Source: Gremmenia infestans (lineage: Eukaryota; Ascomycota; Leotiomycetes; Helotiales; Hamatocanthoscyphaceae). From it: a DNA stretch of 64,000 nucleotides. Shown one piece after another: positions 34,969 to 46,561 of the stretch. Where the stretch lies: positions 1-64,000 of the forward strand of contig JAFEVB010000008.1 of assembly GCA_032629725.1 (NCBI GenBank), written 5' to 3'. Positions within the stretch are counted from its first letter, which is position 1. Each line of letters starts with the position of its first letter. The position numbers and the translations under genes were made by a program. Under the pieces are notes generated by a model, which saw only the letters and a program-made list of their open reading frames with translations, made no database searches and was not told where the DNA came from.

Positions 34969-36268
34969 GGACAATTACTCTGCGGTGGAACTTTCGGGAT
35001 CTGCTTTTCAGCGTTGTCATGACCAAATAGTAAAATAAACTCCTATGATATTTATTCCTCTGCAGAAGCCCTATTGTGATCTTTGATACTGGAAGGAGGG
35101 AGTGTTCTCCATGATAGTATTTCATGGCATTCTGATATCGAAAGAAATAGATGAGCTGTTTGATAGAATGAAGAGAAATTTCCATTGTACAGACACCGGG
35201 AGGTACGGTAAATGGTGTATCCTCGTTGGGGCCATCCAAGCTTCTTTGTGAGTACCACTCTATCCAGAATTCATAACTCCATTCTGAGTAAGTACTCTCA
35301 TATGCTGCCTCCATCCATACCGTTCCGGCGGTGAGCTAACTTGGTCATGGTCTAAGACGACTCTGCTATGTACTGATTGACCTTTAGGTACTTTCCAGAG
35401 CCAGGTTTGATCCCACCTACCCTTCAACGAATGTGCAGATTTGGAACAAAAACTTCTGCTACTTTTATGCATTTTTTCATCTAGAAATTCCCAAATCCTT
35501 GCCCATGTTTCATCCTCCGTTCCTTGAGAACGGATTCTCATGGTGTTGAGTTTTGGAAAAGATCGGAGAAAGGCCCGAATAAACATAGTAGTATATGCAT
35601 TATCGACTTCTACTTCGAGATCAAGTTCCTGAACATTGATTGCCAAAGGTACTTCAAAGTCGCATTTTGGTGCGATAGATACGTTAATATGAGATCTTAT
35701 ATTTGCTATAATCATCCGATCGATGATCGTTCATAGCTATAAACAATCAGTTGCGGACTTGTATGGAGAATGACATGGGATCCCGATTCATTGATGAAAA
35801 ATAAAACTGCAAACTTACTTAACACAACTGCTCAGATTCAGTTCCAAGCGAAGGATATGTGCCGCCGTCGTGGGCTTCAGGTCTTTGAAGGATTCAACCA
35901 GCCTACAGGGGTGTGGAGAGAACCAGTTTGTCCTGTAATATATCTTCAAAGCCCGCTCATAGAGCTCCTTGTGGACCCTGAAAGCGACGAGAAGGGAAGG
36001 CGTGGTAAATGTCTCGATACGTTCCGCCGGCAGTTGGCGATGTCGTTGCAAGCACTCGGTGAAAATCTGGTTCTGGAGCTCTACAGCGATGCCGAGAATT
36101 CGTTCTCCAAGGCTCGGTGTCTCATCAGGTTCTGATAGTTCTTGCGCCTGTATCTTCTCCTTGTTATCTGGTGTAAAAGAGGGTTAACACGATGAGTACC
36201 TGAGTCGCAGAACTAGCGCTGCTAATCTGCCAGTAAAGGAGATAGAGCTGGAAATGGTCTTCTGCCAT
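34946..36268 (-). CDS. 2EXR-like motif protein, paralogue A
   Basis: Tentative exons 36268-36200, 36147-35819, 35695-35392 and 35335-34946, about 363 aa. The core has LGIAVELQNQIFTECL, then VAFRVHKELYERALKIYYRTNWF and AAHILRLELNLSS. It aligns by eye with genes at 42.0-43.0 and 43.9-45.1 kb: 'xIFTxCL', then 'ELYxxALxIYYxxN', then a basic 'LRL'. Later exons give HVNVSIAPK-like beta strands and TVWMEAAYES. The third-exon acceptor (ATAAG) and the last donor (GTACCT) are weak, and the final 50 residues look non-coding, so the 3' end may be wrong. The motif is like the 2EXR/F-box-like start of many fungal proteins of unknown role. Confidence 0.5.
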
Positions 36269-36700
36269 GTTGCGGAATTGATGTCGAGAAATCTGCAGTC
36301 TTATCGAATTTGTGTTCATGTAATTCTTTCCCCGCCAGGTTAATGTAAGAAGTAGAACTACCTATTCACAATATGAATGATTCGGTGCATATGATCTATT
36401 TTTGATATTTACTAGACCACAAAGGGTAATTATAATATGTGAATTCCAGATATAAAAATGCCATTTCTAATTTAAGCACAACCCTAAACCCCTGCGTGTC
36501 ATGACCAGCTTGAAAGTGACTTGGGTAGCTTTAACACGTAATATAGAATTATATCAATACACTTATATTCGAGATTTAATAGAGAAACTAGCAAGTTGAC
36601 CAGATGATTGATTGATTAAGGGTAGTCACCTACATAATATAATTTAATCTCGTAGATGGCTGATTGCATGAACCTGCAACTTTGCCGTAGAGCCGTTCCA
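36269..36700. other. AT-rich intergenic region
   Basis: About 430 bp, strongly AT-rich, between the start of 2EXR-like gene A and the end of the phosphoesterase gene on the same strand. No gene or repeat is supported. Confidence 0.45.
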
Positions 36701-37561
36701 CTACATGTAAACCACCTTTCTCACATCAAACACTCTTTTCTTATCCTTCTCATTCTTCATCTTCTGCACACTGCCTGGAAGCACATATCCACGCTGATTG
36801 CTCAGGACTTTGACTCCATCTTTCTTGAACTCAGTTGTGAAGTGTGTGTGCCCAAACACCCACAATTTAACATTGGACCAGTATTCACCATTGAGAAGGT
36901 CAGTCGCAAATGCAGAGCTCCATGGGTTGTCAACCTGCTGAGGGTTGGATGTTTCCTGTATTGAAGGGGCATGATGGGTGACAATAAAGGTTCTCCTTTC
37001 CGGTTGCTTTTTAGGATTGCCCCTGTAAGATTTCTGAATTTCCGCAATCTGACCCTTCAGCCACGCGGTATCCGCCCCGTAGGCAGAATTGTGGTTGTCA
37101 ACCGACCAATCTGTAATTTTCTCGAAATCTTTGACTCTCACTTCCACCACTTGTCTAGCATAGTCTGGGATTTCAGACCATAGGGTACACCCCAAAATCG
37201 ATATAGAGGAGTTTGGTACATCGAAGCGCTTTTGGTGGAGCAGGACCATTCTCCTGTTTAAAATCGGTTCGGATTCAAGTTTTCGAGCCTGCTCGACGCC
37301 GGCGATGAATGAAAGACCGTAGAATTCATGATTCCCGAGGACAAGAAACACCTTTTCGAACCCTTGCGTTTGCCGCGCTAGAAAAGCAAGATAAGAGTCA
37401 TAGTCGATGAGGCGCCCAATATCGCCGGCGAGAACCAAATATGGAGCTGATGGAGGTATTTCGAAAGAAGAATACTGCTGTCCCACTTCGAGGTGCAAGT
37501 CAGAAAGTATTTGGAAAGAGTGTGAGGAAGATTTGTTGAACAGCGTGCGGATCTTCTCCAT
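36701..37561 (-). CDS. Calcineurin-like metallophosphoesterase
   Basis: A 286-aa intronless protein with all metal-binding blocks: SDLHLE (Asp21, His23), AGDIG (Asp47), LGNHEF (Asn77, His78), VTHHAP and FGHTHF. This is the MPP superfamily, acting on phosphomonoesters or diesters with two metals. No signal peptide is seen, so it is probably cytosolic. Substrate is unknown. It is transcribed away from a nucleotidyltransferase-fold candidate (start 37901), with 339 bp between the two start codons. Confidence 0.9.
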   Translation of the reverse strand: MEKIRTLFNKSSSHSFQILSDLHLEVGQQYSSFEIPPSAPYLVLAGDIGRLIDYDSYLAFLARQTQGFEKVFLVLGNHEFYGLSFIAGVEQARKLESEPILNRRMVLLHQKRFDVPNSSISILGCTLWSEIPDYARQVVEVRVKDFEKITDWSVDNHNSAYGADTAWLKGQIAEIQKSYRGNPKKQPERRTFIVTHHAPSIQETSNPQQVDNPWSSAFATDLLNGEYWSNVKLWVFGHTHFTTEFKKDGVKVLSNQRGYVLPGSVQKMKNEKDKKRVFDVRKVVYM

Positions 37562-37900
37562 TCTAGAAGAGTAGAGACAAAGGATTATGTGATATTATTC
37601 GGGAAATTTGCTGTGAACTTTGTATGGTTTGATGAACTCCTGAATATAAACATAGCTCTGTGCCGCTGTTAGGGTGTGTGGCCCGAAGAAAATGTTTTAG
37701 GAGCATATGCGATGAACAGTAGCGCGGAACTCTGATTGGGCGTTGACCGCCAAGGGGAACACTCGGCGCGTGATTAGCCGCAAATCCCAACTGCGGGTTT
37801 AAACGATCCCGAACAACCCTTTATCTCAGTTCATCCTCAAGTTACAATACATTTACTATAGCTCATGTTTTGTACCTCTCCGCTCCAACATCCCACAAAA
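37562..37900. promoter_or_regulatory. Shared divergent promoter region
   Basis: This 339-bp gap lies between the start codons of the metallophosphoesterase (minus) and the first nucleotidyltransferase-fold gene (plus). I see no coding region apart from an in-frame ATG at 37865 that could lengthen the plus-strand gene by 12 residues. Promoter role is inferred from orientation. Confidence 0.4.
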
Positions 37901-38671
37901 ATGGAAGCCTTACAACTTAAAGTGGCTCTCCGAATTCTTGAACACGGCGGAATACCAGTGTGCCTCGTTGGAGAAATAGCTCTCAACTACTATAATGTGC
38001 CGCGTATCCTTCATGTTAGCAGTAGTGGCACCTCTATAGCCGTGGAATCATTCTAATTTCATCTTTAGGACATCGAAATATGCGTACCAGAAGCATCTTT
38101 GGCGAAAGCGGCATTAATGCTCCAGGGAACGGGTCTGTTTGAGCCTCAAATAATCGAAGAATTTGATATCTACAACGAGTACAAACGGAATTTCCCCAGA
38201 TTCCGTTCCTCATCATGGATCTCGCCATCTTGCACTCTTGTGCTTCTGACCGATAAAAGCTATGGCCTTGATCCGCTGGTCAATAATATCGTCTTACGTG
38301 GAAAGACTGCCCCAAACCCGAATCCCATGTACAGCAGTCAGATTATGGACCTAATTCCTCCGGCTGAGGTCGGCAATGTTCCAATTCCTCGGCTACCAGC
38401 GCTATTTTCTGGACTATGTCGGAGGTATCTCGAGTCCAATGACGATGTTGCCATGATTGCAGCAGAGCAGTTGGTGGACGGAATGGATCTGGATGACGGC
38501 TGGTGTACACGAAATCTCCGTGACACAAGTTTTGAGATCCTCCACTTAGCAAATAGGTTGATTGCTAGCAAGCAATCACGCGTCGATGATTTCTCGGAAA
38601 ACACAGTCACCTGTTTTGTTGCCAATGCTGAAGAGGCGGAGAGACTACGACTGATCCCCGGATATGAATAG
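37901..38671 (+). CDS. Nucleotidyltransferase-fold candidate 1
   Basis: Exons 37901-38014 and 38069-38671 give 238 aa; the 54-bp intron is GTTAGC..TTTAG, phase 0. The splice joins NYYNVPRILH to DIEICVPEAS. The pattern CLVGEIALNYY followed by a D-x-E (DIE) resembles the hG[GS] .. DxD core of the minimal nucleotidyltransferase fold, although GE replaces GG/GS. Such proteins are common in filamentous fungi as uncharacterised genes. The rest (LMDLIPPAEVG, ALFSGLCRRYLE, HLANRLIAS) is probably helical. ATG 37865 lies in frame upstream. Activity cannot be told from sequence. Confidence 0.65.
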
Positions 38672-39394
38672 CACAATCTGCAAACGCGCTGTTCGACGGC
38701 CGTTGCTTAATGCCACGTCCATCCAGATACCAAATTTACTTCAGAATTCTGTAGCCTGATATTTTATTCGCCTGCAAGAGGTGTGTGATGCCGGCGCTAT
38801 CTGAAACATACTTTACCGCCGGGACTTCATGCTGGTCACTTGCTGTGCCGCGTAGGTGCGACATATTAATAGATGTTGGCGCTCTATCCTGTGCTGAAAG
38901 TTCATCCGCTCGATTGTTTTCTAGTCTTTTATTCTTGCACGAGGGGTACAGCGGGTAGCTTACATCCATGCCTTCCTGCGGTTCAAACGAATCAACTTCT
39001 TCACCACACAAGCGTTTCAAATCCCCGTGTTTCTAAATCTGCAAGAGTTGCAACTACTGCCAGTTTTCGACTAGCTTTCATCAGAAATTCACAACTGGAA
39101 GGTCATTTGCCATGATAAAAGGCGCAGCGAATGGCCGCACATCAAAAGGTCCAACTGTTGGAAATGGACTTGGTCAAACGGCCATTGACCAAATTTTGGG
39201 AGCTTGTTCAAATGTCCAAAATGGCATAAATAAAGCTGGAGGTCTCTCCCAGGGACATTCGAACTATTCTTTATCCATCATTCATTGCCACTCTGCCAAT
39301 TGCAAGCAACTCCTCTTCCGCTGTTATCTAATTTCCAATAATCAAGACCTACAGCATCTACCTCAGCTAAAGTAATATATCGCCAACCGCCGCC
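38672..39394. other. Intergenic region with one doubtful small frame
   Basis: About 720 bp between the two nucleotidyltransferase-fold genes. A minus-strand frame of 94 codons (39020-38736) has mixed composition, but no motif, partner exon or clear promoter; I leave it uncalled. The last 150 bases are likely promoter of the second gene. Confidence 0.4.
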
Positions 39395-40148
39395 ATGCAT
39401 CAAGCCCGTCTTAATGATGCTGCCATTGCCCTCTCCCGAGTCTTGGATAGGCACGGCATCACTTTTGGTATATTCGGTGGCTATGCCATTGCGGCTCATG
39501 GTGGCCAACGCGAAAGTAAAGACATCGATTGCCTTGTTGCAGTAACCAAACAACAAATTCTTGGTCTACTAGATGGAAAACAAGGATTCTTTGCAGTCCC
39601 TCAAACCCGTGAGGACTATGTTGCTTTCTTGTGGTCCGACAAGCCGAACAGACAGAATGCGGTGCTTGTGGAAATTTTTTGCGAACAATTTCCTGGTAAG
39701 TTCATCCCAAACATGTCCCTCTTCAGACTCAACTATGCATTATCTTTTACTAATATTTACTTCAGGGGCAAGACACTCAATGGGAAACATCCATACAAAT
39801 GCCGTCGCCATTAGCGGTCAAGTCCTTGGGGACGGAATCTCCTCTTTCCTCGATCCATTCCATCTCTTCAAGGGTAAGCTCCGCGCCGCCGCAACTAGGG
39901 GAAAGTTCCATGACTCCGCCGACCTACGATGGCTTGAGACGCGCTATGGCCAGGCAATACAAGCAAGGAGGCAAGAGTTGAACCTGCAATATATTGGGCT
40001 TGCGCTAAAACGATATCCGGAACTTGATCTACTTTTTACTCGAATTGGTATTAATCTCCATGTGGCAAAAAACGCTGCTATCAGTTTGGATCCGAATAAC
40101 TTACCTCGACCCGCACCGGGTGATGTGCAGGAAGGACTGTTGGCATAG
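39395..40148 (+). CDS. Nucleotidyltransferase-fold candidate 2
   Basis: Exons 39395-39695 and 39766-40148 give 227 aa; the 70-bp intron has GTAAGT, a TACTAAT branch and TTCAG. The core GIFGGYAIAAHG with Gly28-Gly29, then SKDIDCLV with Asp43 and Asp45, and VEIFC later match the nucleotidyltransferase fold (AbiEii/MNT-like). In contrast to candidate 1 the catalytic GG and DxD residues are all present. The C-terminal half has DPFHLFKGKLRAAATRGKF, HDSADLRWLE and a helical end. Nothing indicates the substrate. It follows candidate 1 on the same strand. Confidence 0.75.
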
Positions 40149-42010
40149 ATTGCGAGTGTTGAATTTCTGGGAGTTGGAAAGGATGTAGCATTTCTTTATT
40201 TTTCGGATTTTAGGAACTATGTATGATATTTAAGGAAGCCTATTGCTTCGTACTATAGAATAGTAGAGATGATATATAGAGCTTGACGACGAACATAGCT
40301 GGAGCATAGCTTATAGGGCTATAGTCACGCTAAATGTAACCCTAGTCCACCAATGCTCTAGTTAAAACACTTCTTAGTAATTCTTTTCTTGGAGCAATTC
40401 CGAATTGCATGTTTTGATTCAAATGCCCCTAAAGAACTAGTGTCTTTAAAAGAGCAGGATATATAAATAATATAACTTTCTACTATCTCTTCCTCTAATA
40501 AGATTTGAAGTCACTCGAAAGGATATAGTGACTATTCCAGAAAGTCAAACGACTATCTCTATCACAATTATGCTACCTATTTGTTATACTAGTGCAAGTA
40601 CTAGCGCCAGGATGCCCCAGATTTAGAAGGCCTCCCACGATCCTTCCTAGCTAGTAGGGTCACCTTCATACAGAAATGCAGACTCCCCGAATAGACCCGA
40701 CCCAGAACTCACGTCGGCTTGTGTAATAGTCTCCAGGTCGATTGTTTTGTCCAAACCCATCTACGCCAAACCTCTTCCCCAATCTTGGATATGTTCTCAC
40801 GCTCAAGTGTCATGTCCATGCCAGTCTCTTCTTTACCAAGCCAAAACAGTTTTTTCCCTTATTGAAGCTTCTCCGGTTTGTGATTGCGAAGACTTGAATC
40901 TTGAATTCACAGAGCTTAGTGATACCCTTGACTTTTCTGAATAGAAAAGTAACTTGCAGCTTGGCCAAGTTTTGTTGTAAAATACAGCTTTTCGGCCTGT
41001 GTTGCAAGACGAAGTCTGGATCGTGGGTGGGCTATGAAGTCTGGCATGTCCCATTGTGACTCGCTGATCTTATTATACCTTATACTCAAAGACTCAATAT
41101 CAGTGAGGATTCGAGATCGAAATAACATATGTCTAAATGCGAAAGAGGTATTGAGTACTCACCAAGCGCTAATTTCGAGTTCTCTAATATACTAGATAGC
41201 CTCTCCACGCAGAATCTCGAAAATTTCTAAAGATCTAGCCGTGAGAGTAAAGATATTGATTTATAAATACATTTGTAGAGCTTCCATGTACAGCTTGGGA
41301 TGGGGTCTTAGTGCTTGGAAAAGATTTGGCACGGGAATTGGGCGATAGGTAGGAAATAGGCGTCGTCGGTGCAGTAGTAGTCGATAGATCAATATTCTGA
41401 TCTCAGGTGGTAATTTGTCGAATGGGGTGGCAGGATTGTGTTCACGATAGAGCCGTCGAGAGTCTGCCGACGGTCAGTCTTGCCTTTCATTGAAGAAGCA
41501 TTCTACTCGATATATGTCGAGCTTAAGGATTATTCGAGATAGCGGTAGTACCGCTGTTGATGTTGTCTGACATCTGCTTCGCGTTAGCAATTCGATATGT
41601 GCCTGTCTAAGCGATATTCATCGTCGTACCCTTGATGATCCGGAGTCATGTTGAGTGCTTGCATGGAAAGAACGTCTCGAGGAGGTTTGCCTCGCGCTAC
41701 AGTTTCCTGATGGACTTGTTGCAAAAACCAATCAATGGCCGTGAGAGCAAACGATATTTTGTATTGTCAAATTTAATCAGTCCGCACGAGTAGAATAGGA
41801 TCCACACGTAGCATCCTCAAACTTTGTCTAAGTATGAAAATCTTATTAGCTACTAGCAGTCTCCTGTTTATAGTATTGTTCTCTATTAGGAAAACGTGAG
41901 AATCACCATTCTGAGGTTGTTATACATCAATATGACAATAAGTGAACATGCTGCAAGTTTGCAACTACGGGGACGCTTCCAGAAATCCACAACCAGTCTC
42001 TGAGAAGCCT
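40149..42010. other. AT-rich, relic-like intergenic region
   Basis: About 1.9 kb without a supported gene. From 40250 to 40700 TATAG, CTAG and TTATA words dominate, as expected in DNA altered by repeat-induced mutation, though I cannot compute an index. Frames near 40750-41130 overlap on both strands and show no family character. Confidence 0.45.
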
Positions 42011-43022
42011 TCACATTTCTCGTCCCTCAAACCAGCCTATGACTTTCTCTATTCCTACTATGTCAGCTTCCGCCCGTGGGAAACTGACACCCAAAATCAT
42101 GCTCGCGAATCCCATCAGCCCTAAACGGGGAATATGTCTCTCCCGTTCCAAATACAGAATAGATAACCGGGCACCCTTATGGAAGTAACCCAACACCAGA
42201 TAAATCACATGGCGGAAGAACAATTGCGAACGTGTGTGAAGAACGTCCACCACTATCTGTAAGCTCCTAACGTTCGTCGCCAGTTGAAGCTGTATAAGTC
42301 CTGGGAAAATGCTCAACCCTGGCAAAGGGCCTGTGAATATTGGATGCTCATAATCGCAACTTTTTCAACAATCTGTTAGCAAGAGTATAATACGTCGAAA
42401 AGTAAGTGTGGAACAATCGTAAGGATTTCTCGTACCTGGTGTCTACAACGAGGCTTTGGATGCGCTTTAACGTATTTACTGACAAGTCCTCGACCGTAGC
42501 ACAGTTTTCTACCGATAGAACCACAGGATTGATCTTGTAGTACAGTTCCAGTGCTTCCTGGTACATCTTAGGGTCTGCGCGAAGGGCTGGAATCAGACCT
42601 GGCGCCAATTCTGATAAAGGAAGCTTTGTTTCTGGGTTCCTTGGCTTAATGAGACATTGGGTGAAGATCATCAGTCGGATCTCGCAAGGAAATCCGTTGA
42701 TTCGAGGGAGAATTGGTCGGATGGTGTTTTGACCTGGAGGTTGGCGGAGACCGTCTTGGTCATGCGGTGGTCGATACGGCCAACTTAATAACGGCCGGAA
42801 AACTTTCCATTTCAGATGGAAGGCTCGGAAGAAGATACGAAGAGTTCGAGCTGCTTTCTTGTTGGTTTTTTGGGAGGCCTATTAGGCTGTCAGAAATCTC
42901 TAGAAACAGATTGGAGCGCTGTTATTTACTTCAGGGGCAACTGGATCCAAGACAACAGAGTCAAATGAGTTCTCGCCATTGGCAGCGACAATGTTGTTCT
43001 GATTACCACTCGAGGGCAACAT
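42011..43022 (-). CDS. 2EXR-like motif protein, paralogue B
   Basis: Exons 43022-42930, 42878-42436 and 42359-42011 give 294 aa; introns are 51 and 76 bp. The second intron has GTACGA and TGCTAAC 14 bases before its AAAAAG acceptor; reading straight through instead gives a stop, so splicing is needed. The conserved block is FPCEIRLMIFTQCLI, then IPALRADPKMYQEALELYYKIN. A C-terminal part follows with FPGLIQLQLATNV and LRSL-like strands. Same family as A and C. A basic N-terminal helix (TNKKAARTLRIFFRAFH) precedes the motif. Function is unknown; no catalytic residues are seen. Confidence 0.6.
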
Positions 43023-43904
43023 TTTCACTATATGCCGTCGATGTACGAGACTGACCTCGAGATATCAAAATTCGGGATATCGCAGCATCTGTGGACCTGA
43101 AATGCCTTTTTGGCCGAGCGAAAGCTTTGCGTGGATTGCGATACGGCTGCAGTATCTGTGTTGCGGTTCTTGAAGATACTGGTCCTGGTGTGTGTTTATT
43201 AGGGACGCGTGAACGTTGTTGAAGGTCAATCTTGGAGGGGTTTGTTGAAGAAGGCAAGTCAATGAATATATGATTAAGCGAGGCCGATTCACCCTGGGTG
43301 AATCACCCAAAAGGCGTCACTCATCCAGGTACCCTAGAGCGGAAGATGCCTGAGGTTGAATAAAGACGATTTGCCTCTTCGAATCGACGTGTTTATACGC
43401 TTTTTTATTAGTTCTATTAACTATCGACAATATATCGACAACGGGTAAACTTAGCAATCCGCTCTCCCGTCCGTTATTGCGAGGGTCTATAGCCATAAAG
43501 TATAGTAATACTTTACGCGCTTTTAAGCAGGTTCAATAGTGGGTCCTGCTTAAATAGCTGTTTAAACATGCTTTGACAAGAGCTATCTGTATCTCTAGAA
43601 GAGCCTGGAAAGGCGTCTGGTCTAGGCAGTAAAAGAGGGCCCCAAGCGTAAGCTGGCTCTACCAATCTATGTTTGGGTTGGGAAAGGCCCGCTGAAATAT
43701 ATCTCTTATTAACACAATGGTAAATAACATTATGACTGAAAAGGCTTCAGTTGTATGTGTGGATTATGAATGTCTGAATCCTTTATTACTTTCTCATTGG
43801 GCGTGATCTGAGAGTCTGTCCGAGAATTGCTTAATGACTAGATATACATGAATGCTTGGTGCATGGTATTGCCATTTATCCTGAAAGTAATCCTGCTCAG
43901 ATAT
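43023..43904. other. Relic-like intergenic region between paralogues B and C
   Basis: About 880 bp. From 43380 to 43700 the sequence is AT-rich with CTATAG, TATCGACAA and TTTTAAGC words, which suggests a decayed repeat. The short palindrome at 43286-43304 is listed separately. No coding region is supported. Confidence 0.45.
43286..43304. repeat. Near-perfect palindrome GATTCACCC-T-GGGTGAATC
   Basis: Two 9-bp arms pair perfectly around one central T. A second GGTGAATCACCC-like overlap follows at once. It lies at the edge of the relic-like spacer between paralogues B and C and could be a repeat end or a site for a dimeric regulator. Confidence 0.5.
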
Positions 43905-45054
43905 CTACTTCCGCCATACCCGGTTCCAAGGACTAGGTTTGACGTCTCCTACAGACGAATCCTTCAACGGCTCAAGCTTCATGCCTGTACTCTCGGAAAT
44001 GGTGTCTAGTCTCTGCTGCTCCAGTTCACCAAGCACACTTTCTTTCGTAAATGTGATCGAGAAGAAAGTGAGGTCACGAAAAACCTTTCCTGTTCCATAA
44101 ATCACAAGTTCAAGATACCGGTAAGAGAAGGGGTTGCTCGTGATCTCTAGGTGCGTGAGATTCATTGCGCAAAATAGCTGCCTCCAACCTGCGCTGTGGG
44201 AAGTTGGGGTTTCCACGGTTTCAATACCGATATCAGGATCACTGCGATGGAGGAATATTAGCATAGTTTTGAATGAAAAGAAATTTGTACTTAAAATGGA
44301 AGACTCACTCATTCAGCCAATCGCAGAGACGCAGTTTCTTGACCAACGGGATGATATTAACCTTCAGCTTCAGAAACAAACCAATGTTTTTCTCATCGAG
44401 ACTCATGACATTGAACTTGTAGTACACTTCCAATGCCTCCTTGTACAGCTTAGGGCTCGCCCAAAATGCCGAGAGAAACTTCGAGGCCCCAGGGAGTCCT
44501 TCTGGATGCTGGTCTGCTTGAAGACACTTAGTGAAGATCATGATCCTAATCTCTGCTGGAAGTTTTCGAATGCGACGGCCTAGAAATCCTAGTTTCTTTG
44601 ATTTGATGGCATAGTAGTTGCTATCTCTGTAAAGAATACTCCGTGGGGTCGTCGGAAGTGTCTCTTTGGCTCGAAGGCAAGCTTGGGCTGCTCGACGTTG
44701 CTTTCGAGCGGCTATCACGGTATTGGCCCTCACGATATCGGCGTTATTCATATATTGTTGTGCTGTGTAGGTCCAAAGATTGACTATTTCGAAGTCGCGT
44801 GTCAGGCTTGTTGACTTGCTGTCAAAAGCAGCCAAGGAGGGATCTGGAGAGGGTTTGCGGAATCGGGATGGAGTAGGAACTAAAGCGTTCGTTGGAGTGG
44901 CATTGTCCTACATCTCCGTGTCAGTATGACGATTATGAATCTAGTAGAGGTTCATGCAAAATACCGTAGGAGGGTGACCTGCAGATCCAGTTTCCTCCGC
45001 TCGAGCACAGCGTCGAGCCAGGAGATCCACCCATGATGGTTTCCTGGACGACAT
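43905..45054 (-). CDS. 2EXR-like motif protein, paralogue C
   Basis: Exons 45054-44965, 44907-44309 and 44241-43905 give 341 aa; all junctions keep frame (57- and 67-bp introns, GTATTT..TGTAG and GTGAGT..CGCAG). The N-terminal helix region is basic and Ala-rich (AARKQRRAAQACLRAK). The motif is RKLPAEIRIMIFTKCLQ, the best match of the three to an F-box or 2EXR-type opening. It is followed by FWASPKLYKEALEVYYKFN and VKKLRLCDWLNE. The end has LTHLEITSNPF strands. Neighbours A and B share this order. The role is unknown. Confidence 0.68.
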
Positions 45055-46561
45055 TTTGGGTTGCGAGAAATCTCTTTGCAAGGCCTTGAGATTTTCTGCG
45101 GAGCTTGGAGGGTTAGATGATGTTGATGCAAAGTCTGAAATGGTGGTCTATCAAATAAGACGATCAGGAGCTAAGCAAGTACATTTCAACCAACACGAAC
45201 ACGCGGTGAATTGGAGACAGCAGACCCTGATCTTATAATATTTATCAAGAATAATTATTCAATCGGGCTAGTAACTTGAAATAGCTAGAGCGAATTCACA
45301 GCTTTGCTGTCTGGGTCCCTTTGCCATGACAGGACAGTGTAAAAGAGCAAGCACAACAATTAACAGTCTTAACCACTCGAAAACCCCCACATCTTAATTA
45401 ATAAAATCACCCCTATGCCCGGATACCCACCAAATTCCTCCGAAAAGGCGAATTCGCAAGCCCCCTCAACCCACGCACGTATCTCAATCTCCAACTAATA
45501 ACCATTACTTCCTATAAAAGCGAATTAAAGATAGACGAACTGTAAAGAAGACTACTTAGTAGGCAAATAACATAGGAAGGCATCCGAACGTCAGTGCACC
45601 ATAACATACCTCTTTATACAGGAGAACTAGAATGCTCGAATCTAGCATACTATAAAACTTTATTGACCTGCTGCCTTCTTCACTAACGGCGCTCGAAAAA
45701 TATCCAGCTAGTCGATATGCTGGGAAGAGGACGTGTGATTTCCTAAACCCCTTAGAAAAGCCTATGCAAGCTAGCATCTTGGTATGCTGGGGAGGTTCGA
45801 GCTATATAAGGAGGGAAGGAAGATAAATGAAATATAAGCTAGCATTTTGTAACTGCAAGCTAATATAACCCCCGGCGGCTTCTATGTGATGCGTTCTTAC
45901 TCTAAGGCTAAAGGGGAGATTTTAGCTTAAGGAAGCTCCTTCTCAGGCGGTTAAAACCCCTGGTTCTAATATCGACGCCGCATGGGTTATTGGCCTGGAT
46001 CGTACTATGAATAAATCAAACAAAACAAACAAGCAAACGACAGGAAGCCTCTCGCTTAACCCACCCCCTTTCCAACATCCCCCACCGCTTCAACCACTCC
46101 CTCAACTTCCACCACCCACCGCCCCCGAATTCAATTCACCCAAACCAGGACCAAAAGTTTTGTTGCACGTCGCATCGCAAATGACGTTGAATTAAAGTTT
46201 TCGGCAAAGATCAGACGAAGGTATTCACAGCCACTTCTCCGCTAGAATAGGAATAATCGCAAGATCGGCGCTAGAGAAGATATCAAAGTCAAATTTCGCG
46301 AGGGAAAGGGAAAGCGAAATTCATGGGCAGAAGATGGGCTTGGTATTTCATAACGTGTTTGCATTTGAGTCTGTTTGTGGTAATTAGAGGTGGGCCTTGA
46401 TACAATGATATTAGAGTAGAAAGCGGTAATTTTACCAAGGGGGGACGTTGGTGTTGAATAATCTGGAATGCATCCCAGCACATCCATAGTTCTACACCCC
46501 GACGCCTAATATACTTCATAATAGCACATCCGTATACTCGTACAATCCGCATGCATGACAA
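45055..46561. other. AT-rich intergenic region
   Basis: About 1.5 kb with no supported gene. It includes a relic-like part (45500-45990, CTAG/TATA-rich) and a proline-coding low-complexity frame near 46007-46195 that I do not trust. The final 250 bases are probably the 3' untranslated region of CBP4. Confidence 0.45.

Noticed and set aside
38736..39020. 94-codon minus-strand frame between the two nucleotidyltransferase-fold genes
   Set aside because: Composition is acceptable but nothing else supports it; not enough for a call.
42348..42450. Stop in paralogue B suggesting a pseudogene
   Set aside because: A 76-bp intron with a TGCTAAC branch site 14 bases before the acceptor removes the stop and restores a full 294-aa frame.
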